Origin: Ehretia macrophylla
Lineage: Eukaryota; Streptophyta; Magnoliopsida; Boraginales; Ehretiaceae
Length of the DNA: 64,000 bases
Assembly: GCA_037974665.1 (NCBI GenBank)
Contig: CM075764.1
Span: forward strand, 91,084,825 to 91,148,824
Reading direction: 5' to 3'
Positions 1-11,910 of this stretch are shown piece by piece. Within the stretch, counting starts at the first letter, position 1. Each line of letters opens with the position of its first letter. Under the pieces are notes generated by a model. The model saw nothing but the letters and a program-made list of their open reading frames with translations, did no database searches and was not told the DNA's origin. The position numbers and the translations under genes were made by a program.

Positions 1-281
1 ATCGTGTCTTTGTGTCTGTTTTTGCTTTGGAAGACATAAAATAGTAGGTAGGATATTTTGTTATTAGCCCAAATGATTACCTTACCCTTCTAACTAAATA
101 TTATCTTCTAGCTTGCTATTTGGTTGTGTTTTAATTAACTTAGTTACTAGTCTTGCATCAATAGTGTTTAATTAATGTCTACGACGTCTAAAACACGCAA
201 ATGCACATAAGTGAATATAAATGTACATAAAACCATTCAAATGCACGTAAACTGATATAAATGCATATTAAATGATATGAT

Positions 282-584
282 ATGAATATGGGATTTTGTG
301 TGGGACTTCATACATACACTATATTTCTCTCTCACACGCTCACACACATACTCAATCATACATATACACACAAACATACACTTACACATACACACACACA
401 TTCACACATACACACAAATACACTTACACACACACACACACACATACACACTTACACACACATACACACATACACACATACACACATACACATACACACA
501 CTCTCTTTCACACATACACACTCATACACACATACTTGTATACTCTTTCACGCACACACACTCATACACACACTATAATTGCAA
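282..584. repeat. CA-rich simple repeat (CA/CACATA/CACT units)
   Basis: About 300 bases built almost only from CA, CACATA and CACT units on the + strand, imperfect and interrupted. Long His/Thr-rich reading frames cross it in all three forward frames, as expected from the repeat. They are not genes. A TG-rich tract of similar size lies 350 bases downstream, so the two could pair. Confidence 0.95.
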
Positions 585-938
585 TGATGACATTAAAGCC
601 TCGCCTTGGCCTTATGGTGGGATGCGTGCTTTCATCCCCAACGTAGTCAAACTTGTCTTAAGAGGCGTTATGAACCTGAATAAGTTACAAGAAGGTCTTC
701 AGTAGTGGTGATATCTTTATTCGATTTATGGATTCGTGGATCTCTTTTCGATAAGACCTTATCTCTTCTTTCTTTCTAGGATCACTTCTTTATTCCCTTC
801 ATCGATTTTTATTTTTGTTTTTCTTCCATTCGAACCGCCTTGTACGGAGGGAAGAAAATCATGGGCAATGGTTGTTTTCTTTCTTTTAAATAAAAAGAAA
901 GTACATGTAAAAGGAAAGTCTTATAAAGCATAGAAAAT
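585..938. other. Spacer between CA-rich and TG-rich repeats, no gene seen
   Basis: Ordinary AT-rich sequence of about 350 bases between the two complementary microsatellites. No convincing ORF, RNA gene or repeat end is seen. Confidence 0.6.
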
Positions 939-1345
939 GGATTTATATGTGTGTGTGTATGTATGTATATATGTGTGTATGAGTGTGTTTGTGTGTATGT
1001 GTGTGAGAGAGTATATATGTGTGAGTGTGTGTGTGTGAGTGTGTGTGAATGTGTGTGTGTATGTGTGTGTGTGTAAGAGTATGTAAGTATATGTATGTGT
1101 GTATATGTGTGATTGTGTGTATGAGTATATGTGTGTGTATGTATGTGTAAGTAAGTGTGCGTATATGTTTATGAGTATATGTGTGTGTGTATGTGTGAGT
1201 GTATGTGTATGAGAGTGTATGTATATGTGTATGTGTGATTGTGTGTATGTATGTGTTGTATATGTGTGTGTGTATGAGTGTGTGTATGTATATATGTGTG
1301 AGTGTATGTGTGTGAGTATGAGTGAATGTATGTGTGTGTATAATT
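939..1345. repeat. TG-rich simple repeat (TG/TGTA/TGAG units)
   Basis: About 400 bases of TG, TGTA and TGAG units, the strand complement of the CA-rich tract at 282-584. It is imperfect, so slippage and point changes have both acted. The reading frame across it is repeat translation only. Confidence 0.95.
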
Positions 1346-2081
1346 TTAAAGGTATGTTAATCTTAAGAACTTATTTAGAGAACATTTGTATGCAAATAAG
1401 TTTTTTGTTTTTTTGTTTTTAAAAATTAATTTTGAAAACTGTTCTCAGAAACTGTTTTAGAAAAATAAAAAAACAAGAACACTTCCAAACAAACCCTAAG
1501 TATCTTAAATTCTACAAAAATAACGCAATTAATTCTTAACCTATTTTAAGAAATGAGATATCAACACACACACATATATATATACGTTGATATCTTTTGT
1601 GTGTGTATGTGTGTATATATGCGCATACAATACAGTTTTCCTATCCACCAAATATGGTGACCTACTAGAACAACCTAAGAAAGACTTCACACGGGCGGAT
1701 GCAAATATTATCTTCAGTGGGGCTGAATATACTTAACAAATTCCACTATAGTTGTTGAGCCAGCATTACTTACATGTTACTGTTGAATTTCATTTATTAC
1801 ACATCTTTTACTCTCTTTTACCTCACATTGCCTCTGTCTCTCTCTCTCGTCCCTATACATATATATCTAGCAAGAAGTCTAGTTGGCATTTGTGTACACA
1901 ATCGAAAATCCAAAAAAATAATCAAAACCCTACACTGTACACAACCCACCCCCCGTCTTTCTCTTCTATATATAGGGTTTAGGGAAGAAATCAAGTTACA
2001 CAACCCAAAACCCAAAAAAGTAATCAAAACCCTACACTATTTCCTATTTTTCCATTAAAGTGTTCCTACATTCTGAATAAT
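1346..2081. other. Upstream region of the F-box pseudogene with telomere-like motifs
   Basis: No ORF of note. A small CA/TATA/TG palindrome lies at 1564-1622. Near the gene there is a TATATATA run (1967-1974), a telomere-like AGGGTTTAGGG (1974-1984), and two copies of AAAACCCTACAC (near 1924 and 2026). The last resemble the telo-box (AAACCCTA) known from plant promoters. These could be remains of the promoter of the gene at 2082; that link is inference from position. Confidence 0.4.
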
Positions 2082-3758
2082 ATGTCATAGCTTGCAATTG
2101 CAAGACCTTCTTGCCATAAGCGCCAACGACTTTCAACTGATGTTGATAGGTTTAGTAACTTGCCAGAATCTGTTCTTTGTCACATACTCTCTCTTCTTCT
2201 AACAAAGGATGCTATGGCCACCAGCTTGCTATCAAAAAGGTGGAAATTCCTCTGGACAAATATCCACAATCTTATCTTCAATGATATCTCAGGAAAAGCC
2301 ACGAAAATTAAGTTCGCACATTTTGTTAACACGGTTTTGATATTCCTCAACGAACAAACCATAGACTAGTTTTCTCTTAAGATTGACAAATATTGTGAGG
2401 TGTATGATGTTACTACTTGGATAGCTACTGCAGTTGCTAGGAACGTTAAAGTGCTTGTGTTTTGTTTACGATATCAGTCCTCTTCTGATCCACACATTAA
2501 GTTGTCTTGTAGTCTTTTCACTTATAAGAGTCTAGAGGTTATTGTTCTAAGAGGGGGCATGAGTCTTAATGTTCCAAGCTTGGTTTTTCTTCTAAATCTC
2601 AAAACCCTTTGTCTCGAATTTGTGAGGTACCAATGCGATGAATCTATGCGTAACTTTATATCTGGTTGTTCATCACTCAAGACTCTTTATATTCAAAGAC
2701 ATCCATATGATGATGTGGTCACCTTTACCATGTCTTCTCCAACATTGAGAAATCTCACCTTCTTATTTTACCAAACACGGCACATCTTCCGTAAAGAGAT
2801 TGACTACAAGCTTGAGATAAATGCTCCTGCACTTACATACCTTCATCTATCTGACACTTTGTCGAGGGACTTCTCTATTGGAAACTTATGCTCGCTAGAG
2901 AAAGCATATATTTGAAGGAAATATATAAAAGATAGAGCAAATGTTCCGCTGATTGATAACAATCGTTACTCCAAATGTATACTTAAACTTCTTCAAGGTG
3001 TTCATAACGTCAAGTATCTACTTTTAAGGGGTGATATTCTTAAGGTAAACTACTAATTTTTTATCTTACATTCTTGTTATTCAAGTGAGTTTGAAAATTT
3101 TGTGAATTGAAGTTTTAATTAATACATATTTATTTACTTCTCTTCGTGTATAATCTCATTATATTGTGTTTCACGTACTTTTCATATCTGTGTACTTTTG
3201 AAATAAGTTGAATGTCAATCTTTGCATCATGGTATCCTCTAAACTATTAATATGGTTTTTGTGAAGGCTCTTAGCCATGCTGGCGTGGTCCCAAGCTTTC
3301 AGAGACTAACTTGATTGGGTGTGGAAGTTGAATACTGTGGCTGGAATTCACTGCTAGACTTGGTTAAAGGCTTGAATACATTAGAATTTCTTGTTATAAA
3401 GGTCAGCAAAAGCCCATAGAGAGAGAGTTGCAGGAGGGTTGGTGTGGGGTGGGGGGGAAGGGTTTCTTTTTTAATCGGTAAACATCTTAACTTTCTTCTG
3501 TTTCTGCTGCAGTATTTTGGTTATAAAGATGCACATGTGACATGCTGGAGTGAACCTGAGAAAGTGCCCATATGCTTCTTGGCATGCTTTCAGAAAATGT
3601 CAATTCTTGAATTCGAGGGAGTGGAAGACGAACATGCAATGGTAGCTTTCATTCTTAAGCATGCTAAAGTCTTGAGAACAATGAAAATAAAGGCTGCAAA
3701 TACACTTGACCTTGAGGCAAAATTTCAATTGCTTCAAAAGATATCAATGTTTTTCTGA
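2082..3758 (+). pseudogene. F-box/FBD/LRR-repeat protein, pseudogene (three exons)
   Basis: Three exons can be traced: to 3044, 3267-3401 and 3513-3758. Their introns have GT...AG borders and phase 0 joins. Exon 1 begins with an F-box (LPESVLCHILSLLLTKDAM, then LLSKRWKFLW) followed by leucine-rich segments. Exon 2 continues them (LSHAGVVPSF, EYCGWNSLLDLV). Exon 3 is an FBD domain (WSEPEKVPICF, then FILKHAKVLRTMKIKA). In the family such proteins are substrate receptors of SCF ubiquitin ligases. The frame is broken by TAG at 2088 just after the only near ATG, TAG at 2367, TGA at 2913 and TGA at 3312. The splice sites and domain order are kept, so the decay is fairly recent. A Copia element sits 214 bases downstream. 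The family and pseudogene status are secure; the original start is not. Confidence 0.9.
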
Positions 3759-3972
3759 GGATCTGAAAAATGTGAAATTACATTTTATTGAGATTGTTTG
3801 AACAATGATGTGTCCATCTTCTCTTTTTTTGTTTTATTTAACGTTTATTCAATTACTCTTTTACCCGCAAAAGCAATGTAGGCATTGGATCCGGCAATAA
3901 TGAGATCCCCATCATACTCAAATAAGAAGTTACTTTATGTATCAATCCTTAGTGAAATTGGAAAATGGAATA

Positions 3973-4980
3973 TGTTAGACAATTATATTGATTGGGATTT
4001 GATTGGCTATGTTTTAGCAAAACTTTTGCTATTTCCATTCTTGTGTTTTTACCTTTTATATTGTCCAAGAAAAGTCTTATGGTAACTTACCATATGAGAA
4101 GAAGATTTGTGTTGATTAAGGAATGACATTTATTGCATATTCACAAGGAAATGAAGAATAGGATTTGTGAGATGAGGTTTTTCTTGCAGCCCAAGACGTG
4201 TTGATATGAAGGAAGTTATGTATAAATATAAAGCAGAGGTTGTAGCAAAAGGAAGAGGTAGACAGAGTGCAACGAGAGGAAAAATACAAGAGAATTTTAT
4301 GTCCAGTGTTCCAAGTGGTGTTGCAACAGGACCTGTGTTTCAGTCTTTGATTGTATTAAGTGTTGCAACTTTATTTGTTTTGACAGTGAGTCATGACCGA
4401 ATTATATGAGTCTTTGAGTGAATAGATTATTATCTTTTTTATTCATTCTTCAAGAGAAGAAGATGTTGTTTTGGGGAGAGAACGTCGCAAGTCGAGGAGA
4501 GCTCGCCAAATTGAAGTTCATTGAAGAGTTCACCATCAAGGCATCAAAAGTTAAGAGGGAGTCTTTACTTATGTAAGTCCGTTGATGTTGTAACTTATTA
4601 TATTGCTTAATAAACAAGTTTGTTGGACCAAGGGAGGTCCCGTGGACGTAGACCGCATGGTTGAACCACGTTAAATCTTGGTGTCTTTGTTTCTTTTACA
4701 AGCTTTATCTTTCTGCTGCTGTTTACTATTACTACTTATGTTGGAACATTAAGTGGAATAAACTAACTAAGCAATTAGAGAAACATATTGTTAATGGTCT
4801 GTGATAGAATTGATATTCCAGTTAATGTTGTAACATCACCTGTAACAGAATTGTAACAGAATCAGTTTACACCAAGTTATTACATCCGTTTTTAGTTTTC
4901 ATCGCAGAGCTTCATCGATTAAGCAAATTAGCCATCTTGCTGAGAAATTAATCCAAGCTTATACTGCACAACTTTTAACA
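3973..4980 (+). repeat. 5' LTR of the gag-only Copia element
   Basis: 1008 bases, starting TGTTAGAC and ending TTTTAACA, closely matching 8224-9220 with scattered substitutions. A TATAAATA box is at 4221-4228. The short forward ORFs inside are chance frames. Confidence 0.93.
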
Positions 4981-4982
4981 AG

Positions 4983-4998
4983 TGGCATCAAGAGCAGG
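4983..4998 (+). promoter_or_regulatory. Primer-binding site (tRNA-iMet type)
   Basis: TGGCATCAAGAGCAGG starts two bases after the 5' LTR. It resembles the complement of the initiator methionine tRNA 3' end (TGGTATCAGAGC) in the variant common in SIRE-like Copia elements. Confidence 0.8.
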
Positions 4999-5055
4999 TT
5001 ACAAACTAATTCGGTTAGATTCTTGGGAGAAAGTTGTTTTTCTGCAGGAATAGGT

Positions 5056-6888
5056 ATGGACACTTTGCGGGATGGATGTTCAATTACTAAACCACCACTA
5101 TTGAATGGCTCAAACTACTCATACTGGAAGGCACGCATGAGGGTGTTTATCAAGTCCATTGATGAAAAAGCTTGGAAAGCAATTCTAACAGGTTAGGTGC
5201 ATCGTACAATTATCGATGCACAAGGCAATATTGCACCAAAACCTAAAACACAATGGACCAAAGCACAAGATTTATTGGAAAATTATAAGTCCCAAGCATT
5301 GAATGCTATCTTCAATGTCGTTGACATAAATCAATTCAAATTGATTTCAACATGTGAATCAGCCAAAGATGCATGGGTGATATTGGAGACGGCATATGAA
5401 GGCACTACAGCTATAAAGGTATCAAAACTTCAAATTCTTGCGACAAGATTTGAAGAATTGAAGATGAAGGAAGATGAAACTATCATGGAGTTCAATGCCA
5501 GGCTGTGTGATATTGCAAATGAGGCCTTTGCCTTCAGGGAAAAATATTCAGATTCGAAGTTGGTAAGAAAAGTACTAAGATCATTTCCAGACAGGTTTGC
5601 TATCAAAGTTGCAGCAATAGAAGAGTCCAAAAATGTTGATGAAATCAAGATTGATGAGTTAATGGGCTCTCTTCAGATATTTGAAATGAAGTTCAAACAA
5701 AAGAAAAAAGAAAATAGCATTGCCTTAAAAACAAGTTTCGAAAATCAAGATGATCAATACTCTTCTGATGGTGTCAATGAATCTTTAGCCTTACTCACAA
5801 AGAATGTCAACAAAGTGCTGAAAATATTGGAGAAGCAAAATGTCTTGTCAAATTCTGAAATCTTGAAGAATAAAAAAAGAATACACTATCATGAATGTGA
5901 AAGATTTGGACATATGCAATCTGAATATGGAAACATTATAAAGAATAAGAAAAAGGCCATGAACATCACCTTGACTGATGAAGATTTGGAGGAATATACC
6001 GAGAGTGATGAAGAGTACACCAACAACATTGTTGCATTAAATGTCGTAACAGTCCAATGTGATGATAAGGTAAGCATAGAAGATGGTATAAACAGTGTTG
6101 CAACAGATGAAGAAACGTGCAGCTTAGAGTCAGAAAGTGATGATGATTTGGATATAGAAGACATCTTGAAAGCCTACAAAGAGATGTACAAAAATTGGTT
6201 GATCGTGTGCAAGAAAAATCGTGACATGAAGGTGAGGATCACAGAAGTCTTGATGCAAAAATCTGATCTGGAAAATATAGCAAAAATTTATCAAGATCTG
6301 GCTGCTAAAAGACTACAGGAAACTCAAATGTTGCAACAAGAGCTGAAACAAATTCAGCGAAATGTAAAAATGCTAAATTGTGGGACTGAAAAGCTCGATT
6401 ACATGCTCTCAATCCAAAAATCAAGCGGTGATCACACGGGACTTGGATTTTATGGAGGTGAACCATCTAGAAAAATAACATTTGTCAGAGAAAATGGAGG
6501 GCCAATGCTAAAATCAAATGGTGCAACAAAACAAAATGACATGACTACTGATGTCACAACTGATGTTGCAACAAAAGCTACAACAGAGAGTAAAATTCCA
6601 GAATTTAAGAAAAAGAAGTTTGTGCTAGTTTGTCATTTTTGCCACACTCCTGGACACATTAGATCACGATGCTACAGGTATATTGACATGCTGAAAAGAG
6701 ATAAGTTTGTTAAACCCTTTGTTCATGATAAGTTTAGGAGGCCACCTCAAATGAAAGCGAATTTGTCGCAACAAAAAGTGAAACAAATTTGGGTAAGAAA
6801 ATCAGTTTTACCTTGTCTAGTAGAGCATAAAAAGGTTGTTTCAAACTATGTTGCAAACAAAAAATCAACTAACAGATATTGTTACTAA
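5056..6888 (+). pseudogene. gag: Copia gag polyprotein (nucleocapsid), one premature stop
   Basis: Frame from ATG 5056 to 6888, about 610 codons, open except for TAG at 5194-5196 where relatives have a Trp in a TGW motif. It opens with the Copia gag region (PPLLNGSNYSYWKARM). The first knuckle near 5887-5930 reads YHECERFGHMQSEY, so the first and last Cys are replaced by Tyr. The second near 6631-6672 is intact (CHFCHTPGHIRSRC). Acidic and coiled-coil stretches lie between (5970-6400). Gag would form the virus-like particle and bind RNA in the cytoplasm. The stop and both Cys losses fit G-to-A changes. The frame ends where protease would start. The stretch from 5197 on is still open. Confidence 0.88.
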
Positions 6889-8223
6889 GACACCAAATTC
6901 TATGAGATATGAGACTTTGAGAAAAAATTAAGGAATTTATAGTTTTTTAATGTTGCATCATAAACTGAAACATGATTGCGAAGAGACTCAAGAGATGTAA
7001 AAGTTTAATAGTAAAATCAGCTTGTGTTTTATTTCTTAAACCATATTAGCTGAGCACACTATATTTTGATCTGATTGAGAAACTGATTTTAATGGTTTGC
7101 AAGTGTAGGAATTTGAACTTCCTAGTGACTTTGGATATAAAGAGAAGTCTCTTTATCTATTCCTGTACTCTATTCACTCATGAAAAGAGAAAAAAAAAAG
7201 GAGAAAAAAGGGCAAAAAAACACAAAAAAAGAAAGAAAAGTAGAGACTGGAAAAAGCTACCTAAATCAGATTGAAAGTTCTAGAGTGAAAGCTACCAAGT
7301 CTAATATTCTTTTGAAAATAAAAATTTTGCAATGTGACTAGATGATCAGGTTGTTTGAATAGGTTGCTTTGAATTCTAAATCTTGCAAATCCTGATTCTG
7401 AGGAATTTCAAGCAAGATCTTTATATAGTTTTTCACACACACACATGGTTCAAGTTATAAATCTTTGTTTGGTTTAACTATTAAATAAGTAATTTTTCTT
7501 GATGTTGACTTCACGAATCATGTTCATATCATGCATTTTTCCCTTTTCTACTTACGAAAAAAAAAGTTTTTTTTTTTTGAGTCACAAATTTCTAAGGGAA
7601 TGGGTGCTAAAGTTAAAATACTATGTTTAGTTGAATTGTGTTGCAACAGTCATCTGAAATAATCCTGTTTATCATAATTTTTCTCATAACATTGTGTTGA
7701 CACTTTTTGATACAAAAGTTAATCTGAATTGTTGTGATAATTTTTCAAATGGTTCACTAAAGTTCTTGGAGGGATAGTACAAAGTAGATATTTAGGGGGA
7801 AAACATTCTCACTAGTTCTAATGATGTGCAACAACTCAGAGGGAAGAAAAAGAGATGAAATTTTTTCACTATGAACTAGTGATTATTGTTATTGATGTTG
7901 CTTCCGCTATTTCTAATCTAATTGTGTGTTGAGATAAATACTGGAAAATATCCTGGGGCTGCATTGTTGGAACAAATGCCGGAACTTTAGATTCGTACTT
8001 TGGTTTATTTTGGCAAAAAAAGGGGAGATAACTTATGTTGTGTTGTTATTCTGCTACCTTGTTCATTACCTACTGCTCTGGTACTACTGCACTTGTGTTA
8101 CTCCTACTATTGCAACAGAAACAACAGCCTTAGTGCTAGAACGTGCCCTCTACACTTGTGCAGTAAAAGGTTTTCATTCTTGTGCTAAAAGGGTTTTGCC
8201 AAAACAAAGCCAAAGGGGGAGAT
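6889..8223 (+). other. Non-coding 3' internal region with polypurine tract
   Basis: 1.3 kb between gag and the 3' LTR. No pol motif is found in any frame. Purine-rich stretches occur near 7190-7260 and 8014-8030. The polypurine tract that would prime plus-strand DNA, CAAAGGGGGAGAT, abuts the 3' LTR (8211-8223). The small ORFs here have no recognisable domain. Confidence 0.7.
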
Positions 8224-9220
8224 TGTTAGACAATTAAATTGATTGGGATTTGATTGGCTATGTTTTAACAAAACTTTTGCTATTTCAATTCTTGTGTTTT
8301 TACCTTTTATATTGTGCATGAAAAATTTTATGGTAACTTACCATATGAGAAGAAGATTTGTGTTGATTAAGGAATGACATTTATTGCATATTCACAAGGA
8401 AAGGAATAATAGGGTTTGTGAGATGAGGTTTTTCTTGCAGCCCAAGACGTGTTGATATGAAGGCAGTTAGGTATAAATATAAAGCATAGGTTGTAGCAAA
8501 ATGAGGAGGTAGACAAAGTGCAACGAGAGGAAAAATACAAGAGAATCTTCTGTCCAGTGTTCCAAGTGGTGTTGCAACATGACCTGTGTTTCAGTTTTTG
8601 ATTGTATTAAGTGTTGCAACTTTGTTTGTTTTGATAGTGAGTCATGAGTGAATTATATGAGCCTTTGAGTGATTAGATTATTGTCTTTTTTATTCATTCT
8701 TCGGGAGAAGAAGGTGTTGTTCTCGGGAGAGAACGTCGCAAGTCGAGGGGAGCTTGCCAAACCGAAGTTCATTGAAGAGTTCACCATCAAGGCATCAAAG
8801 GTTAAGAGGGAGTCTTTACTTGTCTAAGTCCGTTGATGTTATAACTTATTATATTGCTTAATAAACAGGTTTGTTGGATCAAGGGAGGTCCCGTGGACAT
8901 AGACCGCATGGTTGAACCGTGTTAAATCTTAGTGTCTTTGTTTCTTTTACAAGTTTTATCTTTCTGCTGCTGTTTACTGTTGCTACTTATGTTGGAACAT
9001 TAAGTGGAATAAACTAACTAAACAATTAGATAAACATATTGTTAATGGTCTGTGATAGAACTGATATTCCAGGTAATGTTGCAACATCACCTGTAACATA
9101 ATTAGTTTATACCAAGTTATTACATCTGTTTTTAGTTTTCATCACAGAGCTTCATCGATTAAGCAAATTAGCCATCTTGTTGAGAAATTAATCCATGCTT
9201 ATACTACACAACTTTTAACA
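8224..9220 (+). repeat. 3' LTR of the gag-only Copia element
   Basis: 997 bases, TGTTAGAC...TTTTAACA, the partner of 3973-4980. It differs by point changes and a few small deletions, including about 11 bases lost near 9100. It is followed by TAATA, a near match to the 5' flank. Confidence 0.93.
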
Positions 9221-10672
9221 TAATAGATGCACAATATGTTGACGAGATATGCAAATCCAGACAATAGTAAAAAATTATTTTTGTAACAATTTACATTTCT
9301 TCACAAAGCTGCATATTTTTATGCACCAATACATTTACATACAAATTTCCATGAGTTACGAAGTAAAACTGTGTCCTGATTAAACATATTTAGTAATTGG
9401 TATGTATCTTACAAGATGTTGAATATGATCTGTATATTTAGTAATGGCAGGATATATCATAATACATTCAACTCAGAAAAATCCATTGTTACTAGTTTGT
9501 TCAAGTGGATTAAACTTAAACTTTACACATGTAAAAAGTTTAAAGATAGTCCAAAAAATAGAATGCTGAGTAGGAAATGGAACGTAGAGAATATCCGTAG
9601 TTGATTTTGTTGACTGGTGATGATTGTATCTGTATTTTGTTGAGCTTAATGAATACTTTGCTTTCCCAGCAAAAAAAAATTAAACACATGTGTTGCACAT
9701 CTGATATTTATTCATGTGATGTAATTTTCTTGAAGCCTTGTATGTTGTAAATCTCTTTCTTTAATTAGCCAAGTTGTAGATAGGTTTCGGACTTTCATGT
9801 AGTTCTCTGTACTGATCTGCGCATGGTGGAAAGTTTCTCCTCAGTATCAGTCATTAATATCGTTTGATCATTCTTTGAAAGCCTTTAACCTTGAAGGTGT
9901 ATGGCAAAGGTTTCAGAGGCAAGAATACATATATTCTTGACATTGAGTGCTGCCTACTCTTAAAGTTCTTACCATGACTAACACCTCAAGTATACACACA
10001 CATACACATACCAACGCTTTCTTTATAGTTATGTCCTGAAGAGTTGTTCTGTTGCTAGTAGACATTTTCCATGCCAGAATTAATGGGCGACCTATTGGGG
10101 CCACCTAAAAAAGAGCTCATGCATGTTTTCACGCCTCAAAATAGCATTGTTTGATGGATTTAAAGGATTCAAAGTCTTGCTTGTAACAATAAATCATATT
10201 CTAAAGAACCTTAAATCTTGAGACGAATGAAAATACGGGCTATCATTGAAGGAAGTTTTAGCTATTTTTTTAATGTAGCAAAGTTTCGGAGGATCCGAAA
10301 ACTTTGACATATATACATTGCAAGATGGTTTGAAGGACCTGGACTATCTGCTTTGCTCCTTGTAATTTGTGGACAATTTTTAAATGAACTTGGAAATGGA
10401 TCAAATTAACGTGTATGAGGTCGAGCATTATAATGACTCCAATTTCTTTCTTGCATTGCCCAATTATCGAACTTTTGTAGTCAAACCCACCTTTTCTAGT
10501 ATGAATGTAAAACCATTTATTATTTTATATTGACATCTTAAGGGACTTGTGAAAAAGGTGGAATGCTTCACTATATTGTCATTTTTGGCTTTAGGGAAAT
10601 TCGAGTTAAGGTGGAGATTTGTTATGTGATGTCTCAAATTTTATTAATTTGTTCTTGCTTGAACCAAAGTAG
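9221..10672. other. Intergenic stretch, no gene identified
   Basis: About 1.45 kb of AT-rich DNA. ORFs are under 70 codons and show no domain. An A-run near 9670 and a gene-like stretch at 9416-9604 could be remains of a 3' end of the F-box locus, pushed away by the Copia insertion. Nothing firmer can be said. Confidence 0.5.
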
Positions 10673-11020
10673 TGTTGGACAACAAATTTCGTAATTAAGG
10701 CAGAAGTCTTGGATGGTAACTCTTGAGAAGTTTATTAGCCAAGCAAGAAGTCTTGGAAACTAAGTCGTCTGTGGGAAAGCTTATAAATAGAGGTGAAGTT
10801 TTATGTTGAATGCATTTCAAAATTTGTAAGAGCAGAATTTTAGAATTAGAGCACTTATTTTCCAAATTTTGTACTTCATTTTTTATTGTGAAACTCTCTC
10901 CTCCTTTGTCCATGGTTTTTCCTATCTTGAAATTTTTCATGTAAATCTTGGTATTCAATTTCTGTAATCATTCTTTTATATTATCTATTTTACTCTTCTT
11001 ATTTTGCTTTTATTCTAACA
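10673..11020 (+). repeat. Probable Copia solo LTR
   Basis: 348 bases that start TGTTGGAC and end TATTCTAACA, the usual short inverted ends of Copia LTRs. A TATAAATA box at 10782-10789 is followed by about 230 bases rich in T, as in an R-U5 segment. No primer site or polypurine tract is next to it, and no second copy is in the window. The flanking pentamers (AGTAG, ATAGT) do not match, so the call rests on the ends and layout. Confidence 0.5.
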
Positions 11021-11165
11021 ATAGTCTTTGTCCTGCAATAGCTGCACTTCAAATAGATACAATGAACTAGATAAAGTAGAACTATTTCTCTTTTTTTTTT
11101 TTTTTTTGCTAAGTCAGCGAGCAAAAGTATCATAATGAAAATAAATGTACAAATGTAGGTCTAAT

Positions 11166-11623
11166 TGTTGGGTTATTTAATAATGACCTGATGTGGGCTT
11201 ACAAATTATTCACAATTATATTTGGGCTTCTATTCTAATTAGAAAAATTAAAGTGATCTATTTTAGTAGATCCTAATAAGACATCTAATTTGGTATGGAC
11301 TCTGTAATGTGTGGTATCCAATAGCAACTTAGTTTAGGGTTAGTGGGATTCTAATCAGGCTATCTATATAAAGAGGTCTTGGTCCCCAAGACTAAATACA
11401 CCATATTCTCTGTTTTCTCAAATCCCCACCTTGAGCAACATACATCAAGAGAATCTTGTTTACTATGTGGAAGGCCTTGCACCAAATTCTCGAAGGTTTT
11501 CCTGCTTTTACGTTATTATTGTCATGGATTCAGGTACGCTATTCTCATAACTTTAAATTCTGCAATCCTGATATTCTGAACGAAGTGTATGGTTTATGTG
11601 AATATATTAATTATGTTCTAACA
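11166..11623 (+). repeat. 5' LTR of the Tnt1/Tork-like Copia element
   Basis: 458 bases, TGTTGGG...TTCTAACA, matching 19104-19560 throughout. A TATATAAA box is at 11365-11372. The forward ORFs starting at 11379 and 11456 lie in the transcribed part of the LTR and recur in the other copy, so they are not host genes. Confidence 0.95.
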
Positions 11624-11625
11624 AG

Positions 11626-11640
11626 TGGTATCAGAGCCAC
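11626..11640 (+). promoter_or_regulatory. Primer-binding site (initiator Met tRNA)
   Basis: TGGTATCAGAGCCAC follows the 5' LTR after two bases. It is the standard plant sequence complementary to the 3' end of initiator methionine tRNA, which primes minus-strand DNA. Confidence 0.92.
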
Positions 11641-11910
11641 TCTTCGTATTAGATTATTAGGATTGATCATATATGATTTTGATTAATAAATATTTCGAAT
11701 CTATTCAGATAATACACATAATTAATTTTTGAAATCCATATGGTTTTAGAATTTGTAACAGAATTATGTGTAGATTAGTTTTTTTATTAATCTTGATCAC
11801 ATATTTAATTGAATTTTGAGAATGGATCAAGTTTATAAATTTATGAGTTTTTCTGATTCTGTGAACTTGTATCTGTTTTATGGGTTCTACATACTATTGT
11901 AGGAAAACAT

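Larger units (their letters stand above)
3973..9220 (+). mobile_element. Non-autonomous Copia element with gag only (TR-GAG type, SIRE-like)
   Basis: Two LTRs (3973-4980 and 8224-9220), both TG...CA, flank 3.2 kb that holds a primer-binding site, a gag-like ORF and a polypurine tract, but no protease, integrase, reverse transcriptase or RNase H. The flanking pentamers are GAATA and TAATA, so four of five bases match as a target-site duplication. The gag has two CCHC-type knuckles and ends with a QIWVRKS segment, as in the SIRE/Maximus lineage, where protease normally follows. Movement would need proteins supplied by another element. TR-GAG elements are a described plant class; assignment to it is inference from the missing pol. 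Confidence 0.88.

Noticed and set aside
282-705. His/Thr-rich ORFs of 98-135 codons in the CA repeat
   Set aside because: All three frames are open because of the repeat itself; no domain or codon pattern of a gene.
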